A DNA stretch of 64,000 nucleotides from Arcobacteraceae bacterium (GTDB lineage Bacteria > Campylobacterota > Campylobacteria > Campylobacterales > Arcobacteraceae). The DNA lies in NCBI GenBank assembly GCA_021107755.1, contig JAIOSF010000018.1, positions 32,269 through 96,268 on the forward strand, given 5' to 3'. Positions 38,528 to 46,742 of this stretch are shown here, in pieces; the first letter of the stretch is position 1, and each line of letters begins with the position of its first letter. The position numbers and the translations under genes are program-made. The notes beneath the pieces were generated by a model. It saw only the letters and a program-made list of their open reading frames with translations. It had not been told where the DNA came from and searched no databases.

Positions 38528-39679
38528 ATGTCTTGGATGATAAAATCAGATAAATTAGATGTAGAACAAAAACATTTCATTTTTGAGGAAGTTACAACTG
38601 GTAAAAATATATGGATAAAAGGTTTTGCAGGTAGTGGTAAATCAGTATTATTGGTTCATGCAATTATTGAAAAATTAAAAGAAGATCCAAATGTTTCAGT
38701 TTGTATTGTTGTTTTTACACACTCTCTTATTGAAATGTTTCAGTTAGGCATGAATGAATTAGGTATAGATGGTAATATTGAACTTATGACTTATTTTAAA
38801 TTTAATAAGGGCAATGAAAAATATGATTATATATTTTGTGATGAAGTTCAAGATTTACCTGCAAGTATTTTAAAGAATATGAAAGAAAGATCAAAACAAT
38901 TAATTTTAGCAGGAGATTCTCATCAATCTATATACGATGAAAACCCTGATACAGGAGAATCAACTGTAACACCTAGTAAAATTGGCAATATAACAGGATC
39001 AACTGAATATGAATTAAGTACTATTTATAGGTTAACCAAATCAATTGTTAATGTAGTTTCTTTATTGTTACCAAAAATGAATATCTTTGATGCTAAAACA
39101 GATAGAACAAAGCAGGATATAACGGTAAAATTATGTAGTGGAAGAAATTGTGAAATGGAAGTTGAGTATATAATAAAAGAAGCTGAGGAATTAACATCTA
39201 TTGATGAAAGTGTAGTAATAATTTTACCTAAACATGATGATATTATTACTTTTATTAATATTATACTTGATATAAAAAAAATAGAACAATGGGATGTTAT
39301 TAGAGATAACTATAATAACTATAAATATGATGTATTAAATAAATATTTAAAAGAAAATGATATGAATATTGAATATGTTGGCAATAGACATGGCGACTTA
39401 TCAAAAAGTTTAGAATTAAAAAAAATAATATTTATGACATATCATAGTTCAAAAGGTTTAGATTTTGATAATGTATTTTTACCATTTATGTCAAATCTGT
39501 CAAACATAAGAAATGAAACTTTATTTATGGTAGGAATGACAAGAAGTAAAAAGAATTTATATTTAACATATTCTGAAACAATGCATAAATATGTAAAACA
39601 AATTGATAAAGAATGTACAAAGATTGATATTGATAGTATTCTTAATAAAAACGATACAAGTTTAGATATTGATTTCTAA
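38528..39679 (+). CDS. compact UvrD-like SF1 helicase/ATPase
   Basis: 383 residues, much shorter than UvrD or GajB. Motif I is WIKGFAGSGKSVLLV, motif II FCDEVQDLPASIL, motif III LILAGDSHQSIYDE, motif IV-like STIYRLTKSIVNVV, motif V IFMTYHSSKGLDFDNVFLP and motif VI FMVGMTRSKKNLYLTYS. All ATPase motifs are present; large 1B/2B insertions are absent. AAAGGA precedes the ATG, 43 bases after the SF2 helicase and 8 bases before the next gene. It may process or regulate DNA ends for the nuclease/helicase pair. Confidence 0.85.
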   Translation: MSWMIKSDKLDVEQKHFIFEEVTTGKNIWIKGFAGSGKSVLLVHAIIEKLKEDPNVSVCIVVFTHSLIEMFQLGMNELGIDGNIELMTYFKFNKGNEKYDYIFCDEVQDLPASILKNMKERSKQLILAGDSHQSIYDENPDTGESTVTPSKIGNITGSTEYELSTIYRLTKSIVNVVSLLLPKMNIFDAKTDRTKQDITVKLCSGRNCEMEVEYIIKEAEELTSIDESVVIILPKHDDIITFINIILDIKKIEQWDVIRDNYNNYKYDVLNKYLKENDMNIEYVGNRHGDLSKSLELKKIIFMTYHSSKGLDFDNVFLPFMSNLSNIRNETLFMVGMTRSKKNLYLTYSETMHKYVKQIDKECTKIDIDSILNKNDTSLDIDF

Positions 39680-39687
39680 GGAAAAAA

Positions 39688-40992
39688 ATGGATAATAGAT
39701 ATTATACAGTAATAAGTAGGGATGAGTTTATAAATTTATATAGATATGGAAATATTAATATAAATATTAGTTTTATAATTTTGAACGGTGATAATATAGA
39801 AAATGAGATTATTGGATTATTAAATATAATGCCATTTTCTCAAGAAGAAGACTATCTTATAGTAGAATTTGAAGATGAAAATTGCTGTATAGGAAATAGT
39901 TTTGAAATAATTAAAACAATATATAACCTAGAAATTAAAAAACTTAAAAATATTTATGTTTTAACAAAAAAAGCACAATATTTTTATAGTACAAAATTTG
40001 ACCAGAGAATAAATTTTAAAATTATTCCATATAAAAATATATTAAATGAAGTTATTCAATTTAGTGAATTAAAAGATATGGATAATGGAATAGATATTTT
40101 ATTTGAACAATATGGAATAACAAATAAAAAAGAAATTGAATTAGGGATTGATATCAATCTAAAAAAAGACTTTCTAGTCATTGATAATTACTTGGAAACA
40201 GATTTTAAAAATATTTTCTTAGATTTGCTTTTTTATAAAAGAGAGAATAAATTTGTAAAAGAAGATGTTGGTTATATTTTTGATTTAATTATTATAACAT
40301 TACTAAAAGAACGAACAAATGAGGTGATCAATAGATTTAAGCAAGGTGAATTAAAATTAAATAATTCCGCTACCTATAATGAATTACAAAAGAGCAGGCA
40401 AAATACTTTATATGAACATATAACTTTTATTGAAAAATCTAATGACTCAAATATTAGAAAGTTTGTAAATAAAATTGGTATTTCATCACTAATTATAGGT
40501 TCGATTTATTTAAAAATAAAATACTTACTTTTAAATAAAAATAAAAGTTATAATGAGGAAATAGAACAAATAATTAATGATTTTAAGATTAAACATATTA
40601 AGGAAATAGGTTTTGCTTTATATTTAGTTGGATGCGTTTTTGGTTATAAAAAACTTTATGATGATTACTATGATTCTATAGGGTTAGATATATTTTATAA
40701 AAAATATGAAGTAATTAGTAATAATATTCCTTCAAATATAAAAAAAGAAAGTGATATTAATAAGAAAAAAGTACATTCAAATCAAAAAGAAAAGAAACAA
40801 ATAATAAATAATAGTCTTACTGTTTTAGAATTGACTAATGATGAAGTAAAAAAACTATCTTTAACTAAGTTAAAAGAAATGGCAAAAGAAAGAGGGTATA
40901 ATAAAGGGCTTTCGAAGTTTAAAAGTAATGATGAAGATAAACTTAAACTATATAATGAAATTAAGAATTATAAAAGTGTTTTTAATATATGA
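39688..40992 (+). CDS. unknown island protein with SAP-like C-terminus
   Basis: 434 residues, not recognised. The N-terminal 150 residues look alpha/beta (RDEFINLYRYGNININISFIIL, EDYLIVEFEDENCC), the middle is helical with a likely buried helix (GISSLIIGSIYLKIKYLL), then a Lys/Asn linker, and the last 45 residues (LTKLKEMAKERGYNKGLSKFKSNDEDKLKLYNEI) have the helix-extended loop-helix look of SAP/Rho-N nucleic-acid-binding motifs. AAGGA lies upstream, 8 bases after the SF1 helicase, so it belongs to the operon. Strongly Asn/Lys/Ile-rich. Confidence 0.65.
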   Translation: MDNRYYTVISRDEFINLYRYGNININISFIILNGDNIENEIIGLLNIMPFSQEEDYLIVEFEDENCCIGNSFEIIKTIYNLEIKKLKNIYVLTKKAQYFYSTKFDQRINFKIIPYKNILNEVIQFSELKDMDNGIDILFEQYGITNKKEIELGIDINLKKDFLVIDNYLETDFKNIFLDLLFYKRENKFVKEDVGYIFDLIIITLLKERTNEVINRFKQGELKLNNSATYNELQKSRQNTLYEHITFIEKSNDSNIRKFVNKIGISSLIIGSIYLKIKYLLLNKNKSYNEEIEQIINDFKIKHIKEIGFALYLVGCVFGYKKLYDDYYDSIGLDIFYKKYEVISNNIPSNIKKESDINKKKVHSNQKEKKQIINNSLTVLELTNDEVKKLSLTKLKEMAKERGYNKGLSKFKSNDEDKLKLYNEIKNYKSVFNI

Positions 40993-41274
40993 AGAAAAAA
41001 AAGACTAGAATAATAAAATATAGTATCTATGTTGTGAATCTTTGAATTTTTTAAGCATAAAAAATCAAGCTTAAACTCAAAAGGTTTAAGACTTATAGAG
41101 TGTCGTGTTAGTATTATGTAAAAATAGTAAAGGGAAGTTAATTTTAAATTTTTCTAGATATAAAAGATTTAAAAAACTAACATCTATTATTTTCAAATGT
41201 TATACCAACTCTTTTGATAAAATATGTTAAACTAAATAATCAATTTAGAAAAATCAAAAGGTATGATAAATATT
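40993..41274. other. gene-free stretch at the right edge of the island
   Basis: AT-rich region without a convincing ORF. It holds one hairpin, CTTAAAC/GTTTAAG (41070-41090), without a plus-strand T-run. Presumably the promoter of the aldolase gene is near its end. Confidence 0.5.
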
Positions 41275-42450
41275 ATGAAAAACTTATGGACAGATGAAGA
41301 GTCAAGTAACTACAAAACAGATTTAGAACTTCGAGTTTATACTTCAAAACTACTAGGGCGTAGTGATGAACTAGTACTTCACGGAGGTGGAAATACTTCT
41401 GTGAAATCAACAGTAGATGGTCAAGATATATTGTATGTCAAAGGGAGTGGTTGGGACTTAGTGAGTATTGAGAAAGAGGGGTTTGCTCCTGTGGAACTCA
41501 CTATGTTACAAGATATGGCAAAAGTTGAAGAGTTAAGCGATAGTGAAATGGTGGTAGCTCAGCGAGAAGCTATGATAGATAAAACTGCTCCAAACCCTTC
41601 AGTTGAAGCTATACTTCATGCAATAATTCCTTTTAAATTTGTGGATCATACTCATGCAGATGCAGTTGTAACTATCTCAAACAGTTTCAATGGAATTGAA
41701 AATATCAAAGAGGTATATCCAAATTTTCTCATAGTTCCTTATGTGATGCCTGGATTTATTTTGGCACATACAATTTATGAGATGGTTCAAGGATTAGATT
41801 GGGAAAGTTGTGAGGGGATTATCTTACACAATCATGGGATATTTACTTTTGATGATGACGCAAAAAAATCGTATGATAAGATGATAGAAGCAGTTTCAAA
41901 AGCAGAACAGTTTTTAGAAAAAAATGCACCACTTGTGATAGAAAAATATATGCCACGAGGGACACTTGATATTGATAAATTACAACAAATCATAAGTAGT
42001 GAAAAAGGGTATGAAGTATTTGTCAAAGTAAATCAATCACCCCTAGCACTTCACTATGCCTCAACAAGAAACCTAAAAACATTTGCCACAAGAGGGGTAC
42101 TAACTCCTGAACATATCATCCGAACAAAAAGAGAGCCACTTATACTTGAAGAGGATGATATTCAAGGTGCAATCAATAGATACAAAGAAAACTATATAGA
42201 GTACTTTAACACACATAAAAAAGATGAGATTATGTTAAATCCAGCTCCAAACTGGGTAGTGGTAAAAAACTTCGGAACAGTAAGCTTTGGGAAAAATGAA
42301 AAAGAAGCTAGTATCATAGAAGATATAAACAACCACACCATGAATGCAGTTCTAAAAGCAGATATGTTAGGTGGCTATGAAAGTATTAGTTTACAAGATA
42401 GCTTTGATATGGAATATTGGGAATTAGAACAAGCAAAATTGAAAAAATAG
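41275..42450 (+). CDS. class II aldolase/adducin domain sugar-phosphate aldolase
   Basis: 391 residues from the ATG at 41275; an earlier ATG at 41263 is only one base from the AAAGG ribosome site, so the later start fits better. The sequence resembles the aldolase half of the RhaD-type aldolase/dehydrogenase fusions: LELRVYTSKLLGRSDELVLHGGGNTSVKS, LYVKGSGWDLVSIEKEGF, and zinc ligands in FVDHTHADAV and IILHNHGIFTF. The dehydrogenase half is missing. It sits 6-9 bases before the AI-2 kinase-like gene, so both probably handle the same phosphorylated sugar or AI-2-derived product. Confidence 0.85.
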   Translation: MKNLWTDEESSNYKTDLELRVYTSKLLGRSDELVLHGGGNTSVKSTVDGQDILYVKGSGWDLVSIEKEGFAPVELTMLQDMAKVEELSDSEMVVAQREAMIDKTAPNPSVEAILHAIIPFKFVDHTHADAVVTISNSFNGIENIKEVYPNFLIVPYVMPGFILAHTIYEMVQGLDWESCEGIILHNHGIFTFDDDAKKSYDKMIEAVSKAEQFLEKNAPLVIEKYMPRGTLDIDKLQQIISSEKGYEVFVKVNQSPLALHYASTRNLKTFATRGVLTPEHIIRTKREPLILEEDDIQGAINRYKENYIEYFNTHKKDEIMLNPAPNWVVVKNFGTVSFGKNEKEASIIEDINNHTMNAVLKADMLGGYESISLQDSFDMEYWELEQAKLKK

Positions 42451-42459
42451 GGTAGAGTG

Positions 42460-44016
42460 ATGCAACAATATTTAATGGCAATAGATGCAGGGACTGGAAG
42501 TGTAAGAGCTGCAATATTTGATGTAAAAGGAAATCAAATAGCAATGAGTCAAAGTGAGTGGACACATTTAGAAGAGCAGGGTGTTCCTAACTCTATGAGT
42601 TTTGACTGTGATACAAACTGGGATTTAACTGTATCTTGTATTCAAGAGTCTATACAGTTAGCTAATATTGATGCAAAAGATATAGTTGCAGTAAGTTCTA
42701 CAAGTATGCGAGAGGGAATTGTCCTTTATGATAAAGAGGGCAAAGAACTTTTTGCAGTAGCAAATGTAGATGCAAGGGCAACTGATGAGGTAAAGTATCT
42801 TAAAGAGCATTTTAAAAGCTTTGAAGAGGAGTTTTACAAAGAGTCTGGGCAAACCTTTGCTTTGGGTGCGATTCCTCGTATTATGTGGTTTAAAAACAAT
42901 AAACCTGAACTCTATAATCAAGTGGCAAAAATAGGGATGATAAGTGACTGGATATTGTATAAACTAAGCGGTGTATTTTCAAGTGATCCAAGTAATGGAG
43001 GTACAAGTGGGATTTTTAGTTTAGAAAAAAGAGACTGGGTAACTTCCATGGCTTCAAAAGTGGGCCTAAAAGATGATATTTTCCCTTTAACTTATGAAGT
43101 GGGAGAGGTGATAGGAAAAGTGACCAATAGCTCTTGTGGACTAGCAAGTTCTACTCTAGTTGTGCAAGGTGGTGGAGATGTTCAGCTAGGCTCTGCTGGT
43201 CTTGGAGTTGTAGAACTTGGAGATGTGGCAATACTTGGTGGCTCTTTTTGGCAACAAATAGTAAATATCAAACGAGATATAACACCACCTGCTGATATGA
43301 GTATTCGAGTAAATCCCCATGTAATACCAAATCAATCTCAATCTGAGGGGATCACTTTTTTTAGTGGTTTAGTGATGCGATGGTTTAGAGATGCTTTTTG
43401 TGATTTGGAAAAACTTGAAGCTAAAGAAAAGGGTGTGGATGTTTATGAGATACTAGAACAAAAAGCTAGTAAAGTACCAGTTGGTTCAAATGGAATTATC
43501 CCTATCTTTAGTGATAGTATGAAATACGGAAAATGGTACCATGCAGCGCCTAGTTTTTTAAATTTAAGTATTGACCCAACTATTTGTAATCGAGCTAGTA
43601 TGTTTAGGAGTTTACAAGAAAATGCGTGTATTGTAAGTGATATAAACTTGAAAAAAATAGAACAATTTAGTGGGATAAAAGCTAAAACAATAGTATTTGC
43701 AAGTGGGGCTAGTCGTGGGAAACTTTGGTGCCAAATTTTAGCTGATGTGACAGGTTGTACTATAAAAGTACCAAAAGTAACTGAAGCTACAGCATTAGGG
43801 GCAGCGATGGCTGCTGGTGTTGGTGCTGGAATTTATGAAGATTTACAAAGTGCTGCAAAAAAGCTTGTAGTATGGGATAAAGAGTACTTACCAAATATGG
43901 ATAATCATGATAAATATAAAGAGATAAAAGATATTTGGCAAAAAGCGTACGATAAGCAACTTGAACTTGTAGATGAGGGTATTACAACCTCTATGTGGAA
44001 AGCCCCAGGTTTATAA
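42460..44016 (+). CDS. lsrK: autoinducer-2 kinase, LsrK-like FGGY kinase
   Basis: FGGY carbohydrate kinase of about 518 residues (GTG at 42457 is an alternative start). It follows E. coli LsrK closely along the whole length: YLMAIDAGTGSVRAAIFD, STSMREGIVLYDKEG, ANVDARATDEV, GMISDWILYKLSG, QGGGDVQLGSAGLGVVE, VNPHVIPNQSQSEGI, FSDSMKYGKWYHAAPSFLNLS, and the final GITTSMWKAPGL. LsrK phosphorylates DPD (AI-2) in the cytoplasm. No lsrACDB, lsrR or lsrF lies nearby, and the class II aldolase replaces the usual LsrF. Confidence 0.9.
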   Translation: MQQYLMAIDAGTGSVRAAIFDVKGNQIAMSQSEWTHLEEQGVPNSMSFDCDTNWDLTVSCIQESIQLANIDAKDIVAVSSTSMREGIVLYDKEGKELFAVANVDARATDEVKYLKEHFKSFEEEFYKESGQTFALGAIPRIMWFKNNKPELYNQVAKIGMISDWILYKLSGVFSSDPSNGGTSGIFSLEKRDWVTSMASKVGLKDDIFPLTYEVGEVIGKVTNSSCGLASSTLVVQGGGDVQLGSAGLGVVELGDVAILGGSFWQQIVNIKRDITPPADMSIRVNPHVIPNQSQSEGITFFSGLVMRWFRDAFCDLEKLEAKEKGVDVYEILEQKASKVPVGSNGIIPIFSDSMKYGKWYHAAPSFLNLSIDPTICNRASMFRSLQENACIVSDINLKKIEQFSGIKAKTIVFASGASRGKLWCQILADVTGCTIKVPKVTEATALGAAMAAGVGAGIYEDLQSAAKKLVVWDKEYLPNMDNHDKYKEIKDIWQKAYDKQLELVDEGITTSMWKAPGL

Positions 44017-44020
44017 AATA

Positions 44021-44190
44021 TTGCACAAATCTATATTAAGTTTTAATTAAGATTAACAAAAAAATTACGCGTGATTTGAAGATATAGAGCAAGGAGTTAA
44101 TGACTTTATAACTAAAGAGCTATAATAAGTAGTTAAATACTAAAGCTATTTTCTTTAATCTTAATTAAAACTTAATATAGAATTGTGCTA
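44021..44190. mobile_element. MITE-like element with 36-bp inverted ends
   Basis: Left end 44021-44056 and right end 44155-44190 are reverse complements at 34 of 36 positions, enclosing 98 bp. The interior reads FEDIEQGVNDFITKEL then stop in one frame, perhaps the tail of a lost transposase. No clear target duplication is seen. It lies between lsrK and the small monooxygenase gene, and its right end forms part of that gene's upstream region. Confidence 0.7.
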
Positions 44191-44239
44191 GATTAAAAAA
44201 TATTTGATACAATACAAAAAATAAAATCAAGGATAAGCA

Positions 44240-44530
44240 ATGTCAACAATAACAAAAAGAGTAACATTTATAGCAAAAGAGGGTTGTGAAGATAAAATGA
44301 AAGAACTTTTAACAGCTATGGTTGAACCATCAAAAAAAGAGGATGGTTGTATTTTTTATGATATTTTTCAATATGAAAATAATAGAAGAAAATTTTCTGC
44401 AATCGAGTCTTGGAGAGATGAAAAAGCATTAGATGGACATAAAGCAACGAAGCATTATGCTGTGTATAAATCTAGTTTTGAACCATACTGTGATGAAAAA
44501 TATACAGATGAATTAGAGATTTTAGGGTAG
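44240..44530 (+). CDS. antibiotic biosynthesis monooxygenase-fold protein
   Basis: 96-residue ABM-fold (ferredoxin-like) protein with the pattern TFIAKEGCEDKMKELL, EEDGC-type PSKKEDGCIFYDIFQ, and HKATKHYAVYKSSFEPY. LsrG, which acts on phospho-AI-2, belongs to this fold, and the neighbour lsrK makes that attractive, but the MITE-like element separates them and the sequence is also like generic YgiN-type quinol monooxygenases. Function left open. Confidence 0.75.
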   Translation: MSTITKRVTFIAKEGCEDKMKELLTAMVEPSKKEDGCIFYDIFQYENNRRKFSAIESWRDEKALDGHKATKHYAVYKSSFEPYCDEKYTDELEILG

Positions 44531-44576
44531 ATAATCTTTTAAATAATTTTAAAACATTATTTTTATGAGAAAGTTT

Positions 44577-45011
44577 TTATCTCTTATTTTCAAGAGTATT
44601 TAAAAGCTCAATTTTATCAATTGTTTTTAATACAGTTTTCAATAATTCATCATGCTGGATAGGTTTTGAAATAATTCCTGAAATACCTAAATGGATTAGT
44701 TCAATAAAACGATTACTATTACGAGAACTTGTAAGTACAATAATTGGTATGCATTTATCTTTTTCTCTAATCTTTTGAATAAAAGTAAGTTCATCTCTAT
44801 TTTTCATCTCAATCTCTGTGATAATACAATCAAAGTTTGTGTTAGTTAATTTTTCAAAAGCTTCTGTTGTATTTGTTGCTGTACCGAAGCTATTAAATAG
44901 TTGAGAAAAAACAGTTGATATAGCTAGATGAGACATAGCATCATCATCTACGAAAAGTATCTTAATATCACGGTTTATTTTAAGATTACCATAGCGTGAA
45001 TTTATAGACAT
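44577..45011 (-). CDS. single-domain response regulator with Glu at the phosphoacceptor site
   Basis: 144 residues, one receiver domain with no output. The acidic pocket ILFVDDD, the switch Ser/Thr in VLTSS and the Lys in SKP are intact, but the phosphoacceptor position reads CIITEIEM where D-x-x-M-P is expected, so Asp is replaced by Glu. Such a change often mimics phosphorylation. A tandem GTATC box is upstream. It may act on the neighbouring HD-GYP protein or the adhesion system. Confidence 0.85.
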   Translation of the reverse strand: MSINSRYGNLKINRDIKILFVDDDAMSHLAISTVFSQLFNSFGTATNTTEAFEKLTNTNFDCIITEIEMKNRDELTFIQKIREKDKCIPIIVLTSSRNSNRFIELIHLGISGIISKPIQHDELLKTVLKTIDKIELLNTLENKR

Positions 45012-45054
45012 TATATACTCCTTATAATTTATATCAAAAGAATAACATAGTCTA

Positions 45055-45076
45055 GTATCTCAAAAGTATCAATTTA
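45055..45076 (-). promoter_or_regulatory. tandem GTATC box upstream of the receiver gene
   Basis: Plus strand GTATC-N6-GTATC followed by AATTT (11-bp period). On the coding strand a -10-like TATGTT follows five bases after the second half-site. Same motif at 46643 and 62443. Confidence 0.6.
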
Positions 45077-45080
45077 TGAA

Positions 45081-46196
45081 CTATTCTAAAATATCTCTAT
45101 GTGCTTCTCTTACTTCAAGAAACTCATTAAGGTTATCAAAAAATATATATACAAGTTTTGGGTCAAACTGTTTACCACTTTCATTTTTTATCATCTCAAA
45201 TATCTTTTCATCTTCCCAAGCTTTTTTATAACATCTATCACTTCCTAGTGCATCAAACACATCAGCAAGGGCAGTTATCCTTGCATAGATACTTATCTGT
45301 TCACCTTTTATACCTCTTGGGTATCCAGTGCCGTCATATTTTTCATGATGTTCATGTGCTATAATTGAAGATACTTTTAGTAGTTTTCTTTTTGAGTGCT
45401 GTAGCATTTTATACCCTAAAGTTGTATGGGTATTCATAACTTCTCTCTCTTTATCTGTGAGTCTCCCTTCTTTATTTAAAATCGCATCAGGGATAGCGAT
45501 TTTCCCTATATCATGCATAGGACTAGCTTCTCTAAGTAAAGTTATCTCATCATTACTTAGCCCATAATGTGTTGCTAATATTTTTGAGTATAAAGCAACT
45601 CTTTTTACATGATTTCCAGTCTCTTTACTTCTACTCTCACAAATAGTTCCAATAGTAAAGAGAACCTCTTTTTGAGTTGCTTGAATCTCCTCATTTAAAG
45701 AGTAGATTTCAGATATTCTTCCTATCATCTGTTGTTCTAAATCATTATTAATTTCAGAGAGAAGTTGCTTTTGTCTAAATACATCATGTTTTAATTTTAT
45801 ATTTTCAATGGTCTCATACAAAACATGATACATCTGTTCAAAATCAAGAGGCTTTAAAATGTAGCCAGCAACTCCTATTTTAATACTCTCTATAAAATAG
45901 TGTGGGTCACTATTTGCAGAGAGGATAATAATAGGAATTCTGTCATTTTTTTCTCGAATTTTTTTTGCCATATTTATACCATTTAGATTTGGCATATGGA
46001 TATCTGTAATTATAAAATCATACTTTGTATCTAGATACTTTTGAAATCCATCTTGACCATCTACTGCAAATGTTATATCATCAAAAATAACATTTAAGAT
46101 ACTCACAATCTCTCTTCTTAAAAGTGGATCATCTTCTACAATTAGAATTTTTAAATTTTTTCCAATATCTATAAGCTTTTTTAAATTTTCTTTCAA
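45081..46196 (-). CDS. response regulator with HD-GYP domain (c-di-GMP phosphodiesterase)
   Basis: 371 residues: receiver (about 15-130) with phosphoacceptor in YDFIITDIHMPNLNG, a coiled linker, then HD-GYP with METAL/active motifs SPMHDIGKIAIPD, EHHEKYDGTGYPRG and FDALGSDRCYKKAW. HD-GYP proteins hydrolyse c-di-GMP, the messenger that controls surface retention of LapA-type adhesins in other bacteria. Directly upstream is only a fragment of a histidine kinase gene, so the regulator appears to have lost its partner. Confidence 0.92.
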   Translation of the reverse strand: MKENLKKLIDIGKNLKILIVEDDPLLRREIVSILNVIFDDITFAVDGQDGFQKYLDTKYDFIITDIHMPNLNGINMAKKIREKNDRIPIIILSANSDPHYFIESIKIGVAGYILKPLDFEQMYHVLYETIENIKLKHDVFRQKQLLSEINNDLEQQMIGRISEIYSLNEEIQATQKEVLFTIGTICESRSKETGNHVKRVALYSKILATHYGLSNDEITLLREASPMHDIGKIAIPDAILNKEGRLTDKEREVMNTHTTLGYKMLQHSKRKLLKVSSIIAHEHHEKYDGTGYPRGIKGEQISIYARITALADVFDALGSDRCYKKAWEDEKIFEMIKNESGKQFDPKLVYIFFDNLNEFLEVREAHRDILE

Positions 46197-46216
46197 TCAA
46201 TTATCCTTTTAAATCT

Positions 46217-46354
46217 CTACATAGGAAGTTGTATCTCAAATACAACACCATCATCTTTATTGTAAACATCCAGAGTCCCTTTGTGATGTTCTACAACAAT
46301 TATTTTTGACATAAATAGTCCAAGTCCTGTTCTATTTTTATTTAATTCGGTTGT
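46217..46354 (-). pseudogene. 3' remnant of a histidine kinase gene
   Basis: About 45 codons on the minus strand end a HATPase domain: NRTGLGLFMSKIIVVEHHKG (the G2 box) then LDVYNKDDGVVFEIQLPM and stop. A stop codon precedes TTELNKNRTG, and the rest of the kinase is missing. It lies 20 bases before the HD-GYP regulator, in the place of a cognate kinase. At the break a plus-strand stretch (46341-46424) reads NASVNYWLGKGFDIKF and may belong to another lost gene. Confidence 0.8.
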
Positions 46355-46434
46355 TTATTTTATAAATGCTTCAGTAAATTACTGGCTAGGGAAAGGTTTT
46401 GATATAAAGTTTGTGATACTTTAATGCAAGTATT

Positions 46435-46596
46435 TTAGTTGCCAAATGCTTTTTTTATACTATCAGTGGCACTTTGTGATGCCTCTTTTGTTGAATCAAT
46501 CGCTTTATCCACTTTATCTCCAGTTGTTTCCTCTGTACACCCTGTAAGAGAGATAACTACAAATAGTTCTACAACTGCTAAAATTATTTTTTTCAT
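46435..46596 (-). CDS. 53-residue predicted lipoprotein
   Basis: ATG at 46596 with AAAGG 6 bases upstream. The protein is MKKIILAVVELFVVISLTGC then a polar helical tail TEETTGDKVDKAIDSTKEAS...SIKKAFGN. The lipobox is LTGC. It is too short for most ORF callers. It resembles small alanine/lysine-rich envelope lipoproteins in style only. A TATAAT (10 bases beyond a tandem GTATC-like box) lies upstream, so it is probably expressed from its own regulated promoter. Confidence 0.7.
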   Translation of the reverse strand: MKKIILAVVELFVVISLTGCTEETTGDKVDKAIDSTKEASQSATDSIKKAFGN

Positions 46597-46642
46597 CTAT
46601 TGCCTTTAAAAGTATTTATTATCATAATTATAGAGAAAAGAA

Positions 46643-46658
46643 GTAACATAGAAGTATC
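46643..46658 (-). promoter_or_regulatory. tandem GTAAC/GTATC box upstream of the small lipoprotein
   Basis: GTAAC-N6-GTATC with AAATTT after it; same 11-bp period as the boxes at 45055 and 62443. On the coding strand TATAAT follows 10 bases after the second half-site. Confidence 0.5.
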
Positions 46659-46698
46659 AAATTTGGAAACTTGTATATGAATTTTGTAGTGATAAAAC

Positions 46699-46730
46699 TT
46701 CAAAGATATCAAGTATATAATATCTTTGAA
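46699..46730 (-). terminator. terminator-like hairpin after the giant adhesin gene
   Basis: Perfect 11-bp stem TTCAAAGATAT/ATATCTTTGAA with a 10-base loop, starting 12 bases after the adhesin stop; GTTTTATC follows on the minus strand. Confidence 0.6.
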
Positions 46731-46742
46731 TTTGGTAAGTTG

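Noticed and set aside
44240..44530. Naming the ABM-fold gene lsrG
   Set aside because: Proximity to lsrK is suggestive, but the sequence is not closer to LsrG than to general YgiN-type proteins and a MITE-like element intervenes.
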